Below are positions 36,408-48,076 of a stretch of 64,000 nucleotides of DNA, piece by piece (positions within the stretch are counted from its first letter, which is position 1; each line of letters opens with the position of its first letter). The notes beneath the pieces were generated by a model. It did not search any database. It was not told where the DNA came from and worked only from the letters and a program-made list of their open reading frames with translations. The position numbers were made by a program, and so were the translations under genes. Source of the DNA: Nitrospirota bacterium (GTDB taxonomy: Bacteria > Nitrospirota > Thermodesulfovibrionia > Thermodesulfovibrionales > JdFR-88); assembly GCA_021789215.1 (NCBI GenBank), contig JAJYJS010000005.1, forward strand, positions 1 to 64,000. The letters run 5' to 3'.

Positions 36408-39400
36408 GCTGGATAAAGGACATCACAGACCCCAAGGCCCGCAAATGGGAGGAGATGTACCGGAACCGCTGGGAATACGGCAACCGGGTGCGGAGCACGC
36501 ACGGCGTCAACTGCACCGGGGGATGTTCCTGGCAGGTGTATGTCAAGGACGGGATCATCACGTGGGAGATGCAGGCCACGGACTATCCGGAGCTGGAGCC
36601 GGGCATCCCACCTTACGAGCCGCGGGGCTGCCAGAGGGGGATCACTTTCTCCTGGTATATCTACAGCCCCCTCCGGGTGAAGCATCCTTATATCAGGGGG
36701 GTGCTGGCCGGCCTCTGGCGAAGGGCCAAGGCCGCCCATGAGGACCCCGTAGCGGCATGGGCCTCCATAATGGAGAATGAGGAAGCCCGCCGGAGTTTTC
36801 ACCGCGCAAGAGGCAAAGGCGGCCTCCGCAGGACGAACTGGGATGAAGCGCTTGAGATAATCGCGGCATCGGTCATCTACACGGCCAAAAAATACGGGCC
36901 CGACAGGATTACAGGCTTCACGCCGATACCCGCCATGTCCATGATAAGCTATTGCTCCGGCACAAGGTTTCTTCAGCTTCTGGGCGGGGTTGTCCTCAGC
37001 TTCTACGACTGGTATGCGGATTTCCCCCCCGCCTCTCCCGAGGTATGGGGGGAGAAGACCGACGTAAGCGAGAGCGCGGACTGGTACAACAGCAAATACA
37101 TAGTCGTCATGGGCTCCAACCTGAACATGACCCGCACCCCCGATGTCCATTACGCGGCTGAGGCCAGAAACAACGGGGCAAAACTGGTCGTCCTCTCGCC
37201 CGATTGCAGCCAGGTCTCCAAATACGCGGACTGGTGGCTCCCGGTGGCGGCCGGCGAGGACGGCGCGTTCTGGATGGCCGTCAATCACGTCATCCTCAGG
37301 GAATTCCATGCCGAGAGGCAGACGCCATATTTCACCAGCTACCTGAAAAGATACACGGATTGCCCCTTCCTGGTGGAAATCGAGCAAAAGAACGGTTCAT
37401 ATCGCGCGGGCAGGTTTTTAAGGGCCAATACCATTGAAGGCTACAAGGACGCGGAAAACGGCCAATGGAAGTTCCTGGTGATGGACGGCAAGTCCCGTGA
37501 GCCCCGGATGCCCCTTGGCAGCGTCGGGTTCAGATGGCAGGAGGAAAAGGGGAAATGGAACCTCCATATGAAAGACGGCAAGGACGGCTCTGAAATAGAC
37601 CCCATGCTGACCTTTGCAGGCGAAAAAGACCGTGACGCGGTGGTCCAACTCCCATTCACCGAATTCGTAACGGGAAAGGTCTTCAAAAGGGGCGTTCCTG
37701 TCAGATACGTCCGGACCAGGGAAGGGGAAAAGGCCGTCACGGCCGTATTGGATATCATGATGGCCCAAATGGGCGTGGGCCGCGGGCTGGATGGCGACTA
37801 CCCCCGGGACTATAACGACCCGGATGCGCCGTACACCCCCGCATGGCAGGAAAAGCACACGGGCCTGAGCCGGGACACTATCATCCGGTTTGCACGCGAG
37901 TGGGCGCAGACCGCCGAAAGGACAAAAGGCAAGTGCATGGTCATTGTCGGCTCCGGCGCAAACCACTGGTACCACGCGAACCTTAATTACAGGACGGCCA
38001 TTTCAGCGCTGGTCTTGTGCGGGTGCGCCGGCGTGAACGGGGGCGGGCTGAACCATTACACAGGGCAGGAGAAGGTCGCCACGGAGGCCTCATGGAAAAG
38101 CATTGCGTTCGCCTCGGACTGGATAAAAAAGCCGAGGCTCCAGAACGCGCCCTCTTTTCATTATGTCCATACGGACCAGTGGAGGTATGATGTCCCGGAA
38201 AGGGAATTCGAGCTTCTGGGCTCCGGAAATTCCATGGACATGCAGGTAAACGCAGTGCGCATGGGATGGCTGCCGTTCTATCCGCAGTTCAACCGGAATC
38301 CCATAGAGCTTGTGCATGAGGCCAGGCAGAGCGGGGCCAAAAGCGAGCGCGACATTATAGCCCATATAACCGGAATGCTTAAAAACAGGCAGCTGCATTT
38401 CCCGGTGGAAGACCCCGATGCCCCGGAGAACTGGCCGCGGGTATTTTTCATCTGGAGGGGCAACGCCCTCCATACAAGCGCAAAAGGGAACGAATATTTC
38501 CTCAGGCACTATCTTGGCACAAGCTCAAACGCCATTTCCCCTGAAAGTACCGGCGCGGTCGAGGCAAAGCACGCCGGGGCCGCACCCGAAGGCAAGCTGG
38601 ACCTTGTGATAGACCTGAACTTCCGGATGGACACCTCGGCCCTTTACTCGGATATAATTCTGCCCTCCGCTTCCTGGTATGAAAAAGACGACGTGAACAC
38701 CACGGACCTGCACTCCTATATCCACCCGCTCTCGGCGGCCGTGCCGCCCTGCTGGGAGTCCAGAAACGATTGGGACATTTTCAAGGATTTAGCCAAAAAA
38801 GTATCCGGACTGGCCGAAAAACACATGCCCGGTCAGTTTGAGGACATACTGGCCTCCGCAATCACTCACGACACCCCGCAGGAAATTGCCCAGCCGGAGG
38901 TCAAAAACTGGCACAAGGGCGAATGCGAGCCCATTGCGGGTAAGACGATGCCCGCAATGACTATTGTGGAGCGCGACTACGAAAACCTTTACAACAGGTT
39001 CATCTCATTCGGGCACGCCGAACTGAAGGAAGGCGTCTCGGAGCGTGCCGCGCACTGGGAGATTGAAGACCTCTATCACGAATACATGAAGGGGGCGCCC
39101 AGTCTTTCCTGGGGCGGCAGGCAGTATATTTCGCTGGAGGAGATGAGGGAAGCGGCAAACGTGCTCCTTTTCTTTGCCCCTGAGGCCAACGGGGAGATAG
39201 CTTACAGGGGTTTCAAGTCCCTGGAAGAAAAAACCGGGCTGGAAAAACTTGCAGACCTGGCGGAAGCCAGCAGGCCGGTCCGCTACACATTTGAGGACTT
39301 GCTCGCCCAGCCAAGGAGGATTCTCACAAGCCCGGTCTGGACGGGCATAACAAACGGGGGACGCCCATACTCGGCCTTCTGCATCAACGTGGAAAGGCTT

Positions 39401-40003
39401 GTGCCCTGGCGCACCCTGACCGGCAGGCAGCATTTCTATCTTGACCACAGGGGATATCTCGAATACGGAGAGAGTTTGCCCACATACAAGTCCAGGATAG
39501 GGCTGGAGCAGGCGGGAGATATCGTAAAAACCCCGCATGACGGCGGGCTTGTGGTGAATTACATATCGCCCCATGGCAAGTGGCACATCCATTCGACCTA
39601 TTACGACAACCTTTTGATGCTCACGCTTTCAAGGGGCGCTGAGCCGTTCTGGCTAAACCTCGACGATGCGCGGAAGATCGGCGTCAAGGACAATGACTGG
39701 GTCGAGGTTTACAACGATAACGGGGTCATAGTGACCAGGGCCGTTGTCAGCGCCCGCGTCCCCAAAGGTGTCGGGATCTTTTATCATGCCCCGGAACGGA
39801 CGGTCTATTTCGCCAAGTCCCCGCAAAGGGGGATGAAGCGCGGGGGCGGAACAAACGCGGTGACCCGCATCAGGCTTAAACCCGTGCTAATGGTGGGGGG
39901 TTACGCGCACCTGAGTTTCGCGTTCAACGCGTACGGGCCGCCGTCAGCCGACAGAGACACCTACGCCGTCGTAAAAAAGCTCGAAGGAAGGCCGGTATTT
40001 TGA
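36404..40003 (+). CDS. narG: Respiratory nitrate reductase alpha subunit
   Basis: A 1199-aa molybdenum enzyme of the NarG type. The FS0 [4Fe-4S] ligands are His33, Cys37, Cys41 and Cys76 (HGVNCTGGC ... PRGCQRG). The molybdenum-site loop [12 protein letters not shown] has Asp202 and Asp206, one of which corresponds to Asp222 of E. coli NarG. Further shared segments include [12 protein letters not shown] and [12 protein letters not shown]. There is no Tat signal at the N-terminus, so the active site should face the cytoplasm. It could reduce nitrate or, in principle, oxidise nitrite; close similarity in motif and length to E. coli NarG favours reduction. Confidence 0.92.
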   Translation: MSWIKDITDPKARKWEEMYRNRWEYGNRVRSTHGVNCTGGCSWQVYVKDGIITWEMQATDYPELEPGIPPYEPRGCQRGITFSWYIYSPLRVKHPYIRGVLAGLWRRAKAAHEDPVAAWASIMENEEARRSFHRARGKGGLRRTNWDEALEIIAASVIYTAKKYGPDRITGFTPIPAMSMISYCSGTRFLQLLGGVVLSFYDWYADFPPASPEVWGEKTDVSESADWYNSKYIVVMGSNLNMTRTPDVHYAAEARNNGAKLVVLSPDCSQVSKYADWWLPVAAGEDGAFWMAVNHVILREFHAERQTPYFTSYLKRYTDCPFLVEIEQKNGSYRAGRFLRANTIEGYKDAENGQWKFLVMDGKSREPRMPLGSVGFRWQEEKGKWNLHMKDGKDGSEIDPMLTFAGEKDRDAVVQLPFTEFVTGKVFKRGVPVRYVRTREGEKAVTAVLDIMMAQMGVGRGLDGDYPRDYNDPDAPYTPAWQEKHTGLSRDTIIRFAREWAQTAERTKGKCMVIVGSGANHWYHANLNYRTAISALVLCGCAGVNGGGLNHYTGQEKVATEASWKSIAFASDWIKKPRLQNAPSFHYVHTDQWRYDVPEREFELLGSGNSMDMQVNAVRMGWLPFYPQFNRNPIELVHEARQSGAKSERDIIAHITGMLKNRQLHFPVEDPDAPENWPRVFFIWRGNALHTSAKGNEYFLRHYLGTSSNAISPESTGAVEAKHAGAAPEGKLDLVIDLNFRMDTSALYSDIILPSASWYEKDDVNTTDLHSYIHPLSAAVPPCWESRNDWDIFKDLAKKVSGLAEKHMPGQFEDILASAITHDTPQEIAQPEVKNWHKGECEPIAGKTMPAMTIVERDYENLYNRFISFGHAELKEGVSERAAHWEIEDLYHEYMKGAPSLSWGGRQYISLEEMREAANVLLFFAPEANGEIAYRGFKSLEEKTGLEKLADLAEASRPVRYTFEDLLAQPRRILTSPVWTGITNGGRPYSAFCINVERLVPWRTLTGRQHFYLDHRGYLEYGESLPTYKSRIGLEQAGDIVKTPHDGGLVVNYISPHGKWHIHSTYYDNLLMLTLSRGAEPFWLNLDDARKIGVKDNDWVEVYNDNGVIVTRAVVSARVPKGVGIFYHAPERTVYFAKSPQRGMKRGGGTNAVTRIRLKPVLMVGGYAHLSFAFNAYGPPSADRDTYAVVKKLEGRPVF

Positions 40004-40025
40004 CAGCGGAGCGGGAAGGAGCGGA

Positions 40026-41513
<1,488 letters not shown>

Positions 41514-41515
41514 GC

Positions 41516-42109
41516 ATGCCAGAGAAAACCGGCCCTTTGACACGGAGACTTTTTGCCCTCTTTTCGGAAATACTTGATTATCCCAACCCAAAAACAGCGG
41601 AGCAGGCACAGGAATGCGCCCTTCTGCTTGCAAAAACCGGCAGGGACGCACAGGAAAAAATGAGCGGCTTTGCAGGTTATTCGAGCCGCGCCCCGCTGGG
41701 CAGCCTTGAGGAGATATATACAAGCACCTTCGATATCCAGCCTGTCTGCTGCCCATACGCCGGTCACCACCTTTTTGGAGAGGGCTTCAAGCGCTCCACC
41801 TTCATGGTTAAGCTCACGGGCATGTTCAGGGAAATGGACTTCTCTCCGCCACAGGGCGAACTGCCGGACCATATAACAGTCCTGCTCAGATTTCTTGCGG
41901 GACACAGCGGAAGCGAACAGGGGTTCGAGCTGGCACGCCACTGCCTGCTGCCCTCGATAAAAAAGATGCACAAAAGCCTGAAAAACACCTTTAACCCATA
42001 CAAAGATGCGCTTGAGTCATTAGAGCGCATGCTGGAACAGATAAAGGGACCGGAGAAAAAACAAAAGAAACCGCCCCGGACAGAAAAAACCGTGGGAGGG
42101 CTTGCCTGA
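41516..42109 (+). CDS. narJ: Nitrate reductase assembly chaperone (NarJ/TorD family)
   Basis: A 197-aa, mostly helical chaperone. Members bind apo-NarG and guide cofactor insertion without being part of the final complex. Typical features are the N-terminal LFALFSEILDYP, the segment YTSTFD and the proline-containing PDHITVLLRFL. The ATG at 41516 is preferred; a GTG-GTG pair lies 6-9 bases upstream. It overlaps the next gene by one base. Confidence 0.88.
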   Translation: MPEKTGPLTRRLFALFSEILDYPNPKTAEQAQECALLLAKTGRDAQEKMSGFAGYSSRAPLGSLEEIYTSTFDIQPVCCPYAGHHLFGEGFKRSTFMVKLTGMFREMDFSPPQGELPDHITVLLRFLAGHSGSEQGFELARHCLLPSIKKMHKSLKNTFNPYKDALESLERMLEQIKGPEKKQKKPPRTEKTVGGLA

Positions 42110-43299
42110 TGGCAGACGGCATCTATTTTGTTGTTTTCCCTTATCTGGCCTTCTTTTTTGCCGTTTTCGGCGGAGTTTACAGGTTCAATGCCAGACGCTA
42201 CACCTTTTCGAGCAGTTCCTCCCAGCTGCTTGAAAACCGGGCGCTTTTCTGGGGCTCCGTCCCGTGGCACTACGGGATAATACTCATCCTCCTGGCCCAT
42301 CTGATACCTATAATCCATGCGCCCCTCTGGATATGGCTCCACAGGGAACCCCTCCGCATGTTCTTTTTCGAGCTGGCCGGGGCGGCGCTCGGTTTTCTGA
42401 CCCTGCTGGGCATTTTTGTCCTGATAGCAAGAAGGATTTTCAATCCCGGCGCAAGGGCGGTCACAACCGCAATGGACTGGGTGCTGCTGGCGGCGCTGGC
42501 GCTTCAGGTGCTGGCGGGTTTTTACATTACATTTTTCTATCGCTGGGGCTCCGCATGGTATGTATATACAGCCGTGCCGTGGCTGCGCTCCCTCGTTTCC
42601 CTTAACCCGCATATGGAATACATAACCCCGCTGCCGTGGGTCCTCAGGTTACACGCGGTAAACGCATTCGTCATCATAGGACTGTTCCCGTTCACGAGGC
42701 TCGTCCATGTTGTTTCCGTCCCGTTTTCATACCTGTGGCGGCCTTACCAGATAGATATCGGGTACAAAAAAAGCCGGGAGGAGGGACAGCCGGAGGGGGA
42801 AGGGATATCCAGACGGAATTTCTTTCTCAAGGCCGTAATCGGAACGCTCTCCGCGGTCAGCGGACTGATTTTGCTTGTGCCTTATATAAAGGCCATTATA
42901 AGCCCTGCGCCGCTTAAGAAAACCGAATGGTCGAAAGTGGGCGATATCTCCTCCATTATGCCCCAGCAGCCAAAGGCCATGAACTTCGAGATGGAATCCG
43001 TTGAGGCCTATATGCACCATATGGCCCTGAGGAGCGTGTGGGTGGTGAAAGAATCAGGCGGAGAACTGAAAGTCTTCTCCCCCATCTGTCCCCATCTGGG
43101 CTGCCACTACAGGTGGGACCCCGGCACCGGGCATTTCGAATGCCCTTGCCACGGGAGCGTTTTCTCGATTACCGGAACAGTCCTGGGCGGCCCGGCCCCC
43201 CGCCCGCTGGACACCCTGCCCTTCAGGATTGAGAATAATATATTGTATGTCAAATGGGAGAGGTTCGAGGTAGGCATACCGCAGAAGGTCAGGATATAA
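42109..43299 (+). CDS. narI: NarI-Rieske fusion: dihaem b subunit plus periplasmic [2Fe-2S] domain
   Basis: Residues 1 to about 218 are a NarI-like five-helix subunit. All four haem b ligands of E. coli NarI have matches: His54, His64, His182 and His200, with identical spacings of 10 and 18. A charged linker follows, then SRRNFF (234-239), a Tat-like twin-arginine motif, and a hydrophobic helix at about 239-262. A complete Rieske domain comes last, with C327-P-H329-L-G-C332 and C345-P-C347-H348-G. In E. coli the NarI C-terminus is cytoplasmic, so the extra helix would place the Rieske domain in the periplasm, consistent with a Tat signal at that point. NarI is normally about 225 aa; I know of no standard subunit with this fusion. 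Confidence 0.9.
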   Translation: MADGIYFVVFPYLAFFFAVFGGVYRFNARRYTFSSSSSQLLENRALFWGSVPWHYGIILILLAHLIPIIHAPLWIWLHREPLRMFFFELAGAALGFLTLLGIFVLIARRIFNPGARAVTTAMDWVLLAALALQVLAGFYITFFYRWGSAWYVYTAVPWLRSLVSLNPHMEYITPLPWVLRLHAVNAFVIIGLFPFTRLVHVVSVPFSYLWRPYQIDIGYKKSREEGQPEGEGISRRNFFLKAVIGTLSAVSGLILLVPYIKAIISPAPLKKTEWSKVGDISSIMPQQPKAMNFEMESVEAYMHHMALRSVWVVKESGGELKVFSPICPHLGCHYRWDPGTGHFECPCHGSVFSITGTVLGGPAPRPLDTLPFRIENNILYVKWERFEVGIPQKVRI

Positions 43300-43312
43300 A
43301 GGAGGCCGCCGG

Positions 43313-45295
43313 ATGCTGAGGGCTGTGTGGAAGTGGTTCACGGACAAATGGCCTTACTACAGGGTGAAAGACGCGCTCCTCAAGGAGGATATCACCGGAG
43401 GGTCCAATTTTGCCTATACGCTTGGAAGCACTCTCCTTGCCTTGTTCATCCTCCAGATAATGTCGGGAGTCGTCCAGCTCTTTTATTATGTGCCCACGAC
43501 AGACCACGCCTATGAAAGCGTAAGCTATCTGCGGACCGAGGTGCCGTTCGGATGGCTCGTACACAATATGCACCGCTGGGGCGCAAACGCGATGGTGCTG
43601 GTGCTTGCGCTCCACATGGTGCAGGTATACATATGGGGCGGTTATAAAACACAGCTTACCTGGCTTATCGGGGTCATATTGCTGCTGCTTGTCATGGGTC
43701 TGAGTATCACCGGGGCCACTCTCATCTGGGACCAGAGCGGATACTGGGCGGGCGAAGTAAGCACCAGCATAGCCGGAGAGGTCCCGCTGATTGGCGGACT
43801 CATGACCATCATCGCGAGGGGGAGCCCTGTCATGGGGCAGCTGTCGCTTTCCCGTTTCTTCGCCTTCCACATCTGGTTTTTTGCGCCGCTTCTTGCGCTG
43901 TTCATAGCCGCCCATGTGCTGTCATTCAGGCATTCGGGCATCGCGGGGCCCTGGGACGAGAGAAAAAGGACAAAGACAGAGCCGTTCTGGCCAAACCAGG
44001 CGTTCAAAGACATGATTGCGGCCACAACGGTTTTTTTCATCCTCATATGCCTCTCGGTGTTTGCGTCATCCTCTTTTTCAGGGGCCGCGGATCCGTTAAA
44101 CACATCCTATATACCTAAACCGGAATGGAATTTTCTCTTCATTTACCAGGCCCTCAAATATTTCAAAGGCCCGCTTGAGCCGGTCGGGGCCGGGGCCGTC
44201 CCTGCCATGCTGATACTTCTGCTTGCCGCACTGCCGTTCATTGACAGAAACCCAGAGAGAAACCCCATGCGCAGGCCCGTGGCGATGGCCGCGCTGGTGG
44301 CTTACGCAGGGTTGATTATAGCCCTCACCATAATTGGTTACCTGAGCCCCGGGATTGTCCGGCTGCCGGCGTCCGCCCTGAAGACCGGGCAGGCGCAGGG
44401 CAAAAAAAGCAAAAAACCTTCCATAGCAAAGCAGCCGGCCGCGGCTCCCAAAATGGCCGGGGCCGCAAAGGGCCGTCAGCTTTTCCGGTCCGAGGGATGT
44501 CCGGCGTGCCACAGGATTAACGGACAGGGCGGCACGATAGGGCCGGAGCTTTCAGGGGAAACTCTGGCCGGAAAGTCAAAAAAATGGATAATGGACCAGA
44601 TAAGAAATCCCAAGTCCCATAACCCGAATTCCATAATGCCTTCCTTTGCAGACCTGAGCGATAGCCAGCTAAGCGCGCTTGCCGATTATCTTTTGAGCCT
44701 CCAGCAAAAAACGGCGGCTCCTCCCAGGACTATTGCTGAAGCCGCCGGGGCAAAAAAAGCTCCGGGAGTTCCAGCAGCACCGGCGGCGGGGCTGAAAGTA
44801 GTGCCGCCGGATTCCATCCCCCAGGGGCCAGCCGGAAAGGCCTCCTTCATAATCGGCAACGCTGGCAACGGGGCCATATTGTTCAGGGAGCAGTGCTCTT
44901 CATGCCACGGGCCGGAGGGCAGAGGGGGTATTCCGAACCCGGGTTCGGAAAGCGGGACTGTGCCGCCGCTCAATCCAATCGGCAATGTATTCCGCAATGT
45001 TGACGTCCGGGTTTTTGCGGGAAATATCGATAAATACATACAGAACGGGGCTACCCCCCCGGGGCCGGGACCGGCCCTTCACATGCCGGACTTCGGGGCG
45101 AGCAACTCCCTGACCCAGCAGGAGATATCCAATATCGAGGCATATGTACTCCAACTGAACGGGGCGGACCGCGCCCAGCTTCAAAATCCGGGCTTGAAAC
45201 CGGTAAACTTCTTTATTATCGCCGTCATCCTGTACGCCGTTGCCATTTCGGCGCTGGTCATCATGAACGCCGGGATTAAAAGGGGCCGGAAATGA
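43313..45295 (+). CDS. Cytochrome b fused to two cytochrome c domains
   Basis: Residues 1 to about 350 form a cytochrome b with N- and C-terminal parts together. Haem b ligands are His87/His101 (14 apart) and His186/His201 (15 apart, the cytochrome b6 spacing). The quinol-site motif is P270-EWN rather than PEWY. The b6-type haem ci cysteine is not seen; the matching site reads AYTLGS. A Lys/Pro/Ala linker leads to a cytochrome c domain (C396-PA-C-H400, Met near 442) and then a second (C528-SS-C-H532). A final membrane helix lies near 630-650. The protein has 660 aa and follows the NarI-Rieske gene by 13 bases with an AGGAGG. Confidence 0.9.
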   Translation: MLRAVWKWFTDKWPYYRVKDALLKEDITGGSNFAYTLGSTLLALFILQIMSGVVQLFYYVPTTDHAYESVSYLRTEVPFGWLVHNMHRWGANAMVLVLALHMVQVYIWGGYKTQLTWLIGVILLLLVMGLSITGATLIWDQSGYWAGEVSTSIAGEVPLIGGLMTIIARGSPVMGQLSLSRFFAFHIWFFAPLLALFIAAHVLSFRHSGIAGPWDERKRTKTEPFWPNQAFKDMIAATTVFFILICLSVFASSSFSGAADPLNTSYIPKPEWNFLFIYQALKYFKGPLEPVGAGAVPAMLILLLAALPFIDRNPERNPMRRPVAMAALVAYAGLIIALTIIGYLSPGIVRLPASALKTGQAQGKKSKKPSIAKQPAAAPKMAGAAKGRQLFRSEGCPACHRINGQGGTIGPELSGETLAGKSKKWIMDQIRNPKSHNPNSIMPSFADLSDSQLSALADYLLSLQQKTAAPPRTIAEAAGAKKAPGVPAAPAAGLKVVPPDSIPQGPAGKASFIIGNAGNGAILFREQCSSCHGPEGRGGIPNPGSESGTVPPLNPIGNVFRNVDVRVFAGNIDKYIQNGATPPGPGPALHMPDFGASNSLTQQEISNIEAYVLQLNGADRAQLQNPGLKPVNFFIIAVILYAVAISALVIMNAGIKRGRK

Positions 45296-45774
45296 GAATT
45301 GCCATAGGTTCAGACCACGGCGGATTCGCCCTGAAAAGCATAATTGCCAAATACCTCAGGGAAATGGGAAACGAGGTAATCGATATGGGGGCGCAGAGCT
45401 TTGTACCCTCCGACGATTACCCCCGGTTTTCAAAAGCGGTGGCGGAAGCTATTATCAAAGGAGAGGCGGAGAGAGGCATACTGGTCTGCGGCAGCGGCGT
45501 CGGGGCTTCGATAGCCGCGAACAAGTTCCCCGGCATCCGGGCCGCCGTCTGCCATGACACCTTTTCCGCGCACCAGGGGGTTGAAGACGACGACATGAAC
45601 CTGCTTTGCATGGGTCAGAGGGTGGTGGGGGAGGAGCTTGCCAAGGAGATTGTCTACAGCTTCGTGCAGGCAAGGTTCTCGGGAGCCGAAAGGCACGTCC
45701 GCAGGCTTGGCGAAGTAAAGGCCATAGAGCGCGAATTTCTGAAAGAAAAAAACAAGGGGAGGCAGGAAGCATGA
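45292..45774 (+). CDS. rpiB: Ribose-5-phosphate isomerase B
   Basis: A 160-aa isomerase interconverting ribose-5-phosphate and ribulose-5-phosphate. GSDHGGFALK at the N-terminus, the catalytic Cys in CGSGVG and IRAAVCHD are all present. The start overlaps the respiratory cytochrome gene by 4 bases (ATGA), so the pentose phosphate genes appear to continue the same transcript. Confidence 0.94.
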   Translation: MRIAIGSDHGGFALKSIIAKYLREMGNEVIDMGAQSFVPSDDYPRFSKAVAEAIIKGEAERGILVCGSGVGASIAANKFPGIRAAVCHDTFSAHQGVEDDDMNLLCMGQRVVGEELAKEIVYSFVQARFSGAERHVRRLGEVKAIEREFLKEKNKGRQEA

Positions 45775-47318
45775 TTGACGAGCAGGAACTGACTATTGAC
45801 AGCAGGTTCTTGAAAAAATGCGAGATAGGCGAAACCAGGAAGATAGAGCCTTTTACGATGGTCATCTTCGGCGGCTCCGGGGACCTGAGCCGGAGAAAGC
45901 TCATCCCTTCCGTCCTGGACCTCTTCATGACGGGCGAGGTCGAGAATTTCTCCATCCTGGGGTGCGGGATGCCGGAGATGGACGACGAGCAGTACCGCAA
46001 CCTGATGAAGGAAGCGGTCGAGGAATTCGGCGACAGGGCGGCCGCCGAACAGAAATGGGAGGATTTCAGCAAGCACCTGCATTATCTGACAGGCAAATTC
46101 GAGGACGAGGCCACTTACCCGAAACTGTGCAGGATTGTCGACAAGATAGCCCCGCCCACGGAAAAGGCGGCCACGAACGTCATATACTATATGGCCGTGC
46201 CCCCCGGAGTCGTGCCGGTCATAGTGGAGGAATTGAGAAAGCACAACCTCTGCAAGGGGTTCTTCAACACCAAGACCATTGTGGAAAAACCCTTCGGGAA
46301 AGACAGGAAGTCGGCCGTAGAGTTGAACAGGATACTTACCAACGCATTCGATGAACACCAGATATACCGCATAGACCACTACCTGAGCAAGGAGCCTGTC
46401 CAGAACATACTTTTTTTCAGGTTTTCCAATTTCATCTTCGAGCAGATATGGAACCTCAATTACATAGACAACGTGCAGATAACAGTCGCGGAAGACATAG
46501 GCATAGAACACCGGGGGGCCTTTTACGAGGAAACCGGCGTGATAAGAGACATCGTTCAAAACCATATGCTCCAGATACTGGGGCTTATCGCGATGGAGCC
46601 GCCGGTGGGCTTCAGCGCTGAATACGTAAGGGACGAGAAGACGAAGGTGTTCCGCTCAATACGCGTCTTCGATAAGGAGCATATAGACAAATACACCGTT
46701 AAGGGGCAATACGGGTCCGGTACGATAGACGGCAAAAAAGTGCCGGGGTACAGGCAGGAGCGGGATGTCTCGCCGGATTCGGCGCAGACAACCTTTTTTG
46801 CGGCGAAGTTTTTCATAGACAACATGAGGTGGGCCGGCGTCCCATTTTACCTGCGCACGGGCAAAAGGCTCAAAAAGCGGATTACCGAGATATGCATCCA
46901 GTTCAAGCGGCTCCCTTTGAGGCTTTTCGGCCGCACCTGCGACATAATCGGGCCCAACGTACTGACGTTCACCATCCAGCCGGAGGAAAATATAGTCCTC
47001 CGGTTCGACGTCAAATATCCCTATTCCGAGGACCAGATATATTCAGCCAACATGGTGTTCAGCTACCAGGATGTCTTCAAGACAAGTTTCCATCCCCCTT
47101 ACGAGCGGCTGCTGGTGGACTGCATAAAAGGCGACCTGAGCCTGTTTGTAAGGCAGGACTCCGTCGAGGAGATGTGGGACGTCGTTGACCCCATAATAGC
47201 CAGGTGGGAAAGCGCTCCGGCAAAGGATATTTTCCCGAATTACGAGGCCGGCTCGTGGGGGCCGGATGCCGCAAACGGGCTGATTGAGCGCGACGGGCGG
47301 AGCTGGATAACTAAATGA
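45771..47318 (+). CDS. zwf: Glucose-6-phosphate 1-dehydrogenase
   Basis: The 515-aa enzyme oxidises glucose-6-phosphate to 6-phosphogluconolactone with NAD(P)+. It has the dinucleotide loop GGSGDLSRRK and the substrate motif RIDHYLSKEPVQN with the catalytic His region. The ATG at 45771 overlaps rpiB by 4 bases; a longer open frame upstream is rpiB read out of frame. It overlaps pgl by 4 bases. Confidence 0.96.
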   Translation: MIDEQELTIDSRFLKKCEIGETRKIEPFTMVIFGGSGDLSRRKLIPSVLDLFMTGEVENFSILGCGMPEMDDEQYRNLMKEAVEEFGDRAAAEQKWEDFSKHLHYLTGKFEDEATYPKLCRIVDKIAPPTEKAATNVIYYMAVPPGVVPVIVEELRKHNLCKGFFNTKTIVEKPFGKDRKSAVELNRILTNAFDEHQIYRIDHYLSKEPVQNILFFRFSNFIFEQIWNLNYIDNVQITVAEDIGIEHRGAFYEETGVIRDIVQNHMLQILGLIAMEPPVGFSAEYVRDEKTKVFRSIRVFDKEHIDKYTVKGQYGSGTIDGKKVPGYRQERDVSPDSAQTTFFAAKFFIDNMRWAGVPFYLRTGKRLKKRITEICIQFKRLPLRLFGRTCDIIGPNVLTFTIQPEENIVLRFDVKYPYSEDQIYSANMVFSYQDVFKTSFHPPYERLLVDCIKGDLSLFVRQDSVEEMWDVVDPIIARWESAPAKDIFPNYEAGSWGPDAANGLIERDGRSWITK

Positions 47319-48076
47319 AAATCGAGGCGGGCAGATACAGGGTCTGGGTGTTCGAGAACGCGGAGAAGATGGCGGACTTCGCGGCCGGGAAATGGGGCGA
47401 GCTTTCAAGTCAGGCCGTAGAGGAAAAAGGCGTCTTTGCCGCCGCGCTGTCGGGGGGCACAACCCCCGTGGGCTTTTATGAAAGGCTCTCCAGGCTGGAA
47501 GGCCTGCCGTGGGACAAGACCCATATCTTCCTGGCCGACGAGAGGTTCGTCCCTTATGACAGCCCGGACAGCAACTTCGGCATGATAAAAGCCACACTCC
47601 TTGACCATGTAAGCATACCGGAAAACAATCTGCACCCGGTCAGGACTGACTTGCCGGACCCGCAGGCCGCAGCCCGGGATTATGAAGGCAGGATAAAAGA
47701 GTTTTTCCATCTCCCCGAAGGGGTCGTTTTCCCGTCCTTTGACCTGATAACCCTTGGGATAGGTGAGGACGGCCATACGGCATCCATATTCCCCGGCAGC
47801 GTGCTGCTGAAGCATTCGCGCCATATAGCCGCGTCCGCCGCGCGCGGGGAACACGCTTTTTCGCATGACCGGGTGACCCTGACGGTCCAGACGATAAACA
47901 AGGCAAAAAACGTAATCTTTCTCGTAAGCGGAGACAAAAAGGCATCGGTGCTCAGGGATGTAGTCGAGAAACAGTGTGAGACCCTGCCCGCCTCGCTTGT
48001 AAAGCCCGGGGGTAACCTTTATTACCTTGCTGACTCGGCGGCAGGCTCCGGCATATTAGGCGAGAAAACGGAATGA
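47315..48076 (+). CDS. pgl: 6-phosphogluconolactonase
   Basis: A 253-aa DevB/SOL-type lactonase that hydrolyses the product of Zwf. Segments ALSGGTTP, LADERFVPYDSPDSNF and GIGEDGHTASIFPGS match the family. It overlaps both neighbours by 4 bases. Confidence 0.94.
   Translation: MKIEAGRYRVWVFENAEKMADFAAGKWGELSSQAVEEKGVFAAALSGGTTPVGFYERLSRLEGLPWDKTHIFLADERFVPYDSPDSNFGMIKATLLDHVSIPENNLHPVRTDLPDPQAAARDYEGRIKEFFHLPEGVVFPSFDLITLGIGEDGHTASIFPGSVLLKHSRHIAASAARGEHAFSHDRVTLTVQTINKAKNVIFLVSGDKKASVLRDVVEKQCETLPASLVKPGGNLYYLADSAAGSGILGEKTE

Noticed and set aside
36404..40003. Nitrite oxidoreductase (NxrA) as the primary call
   Set aside because: No Tat signal or Nxr-specific feature is visible, and motifs and length follow E. 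coli NarG; direction of catalysis is left open in the findings.
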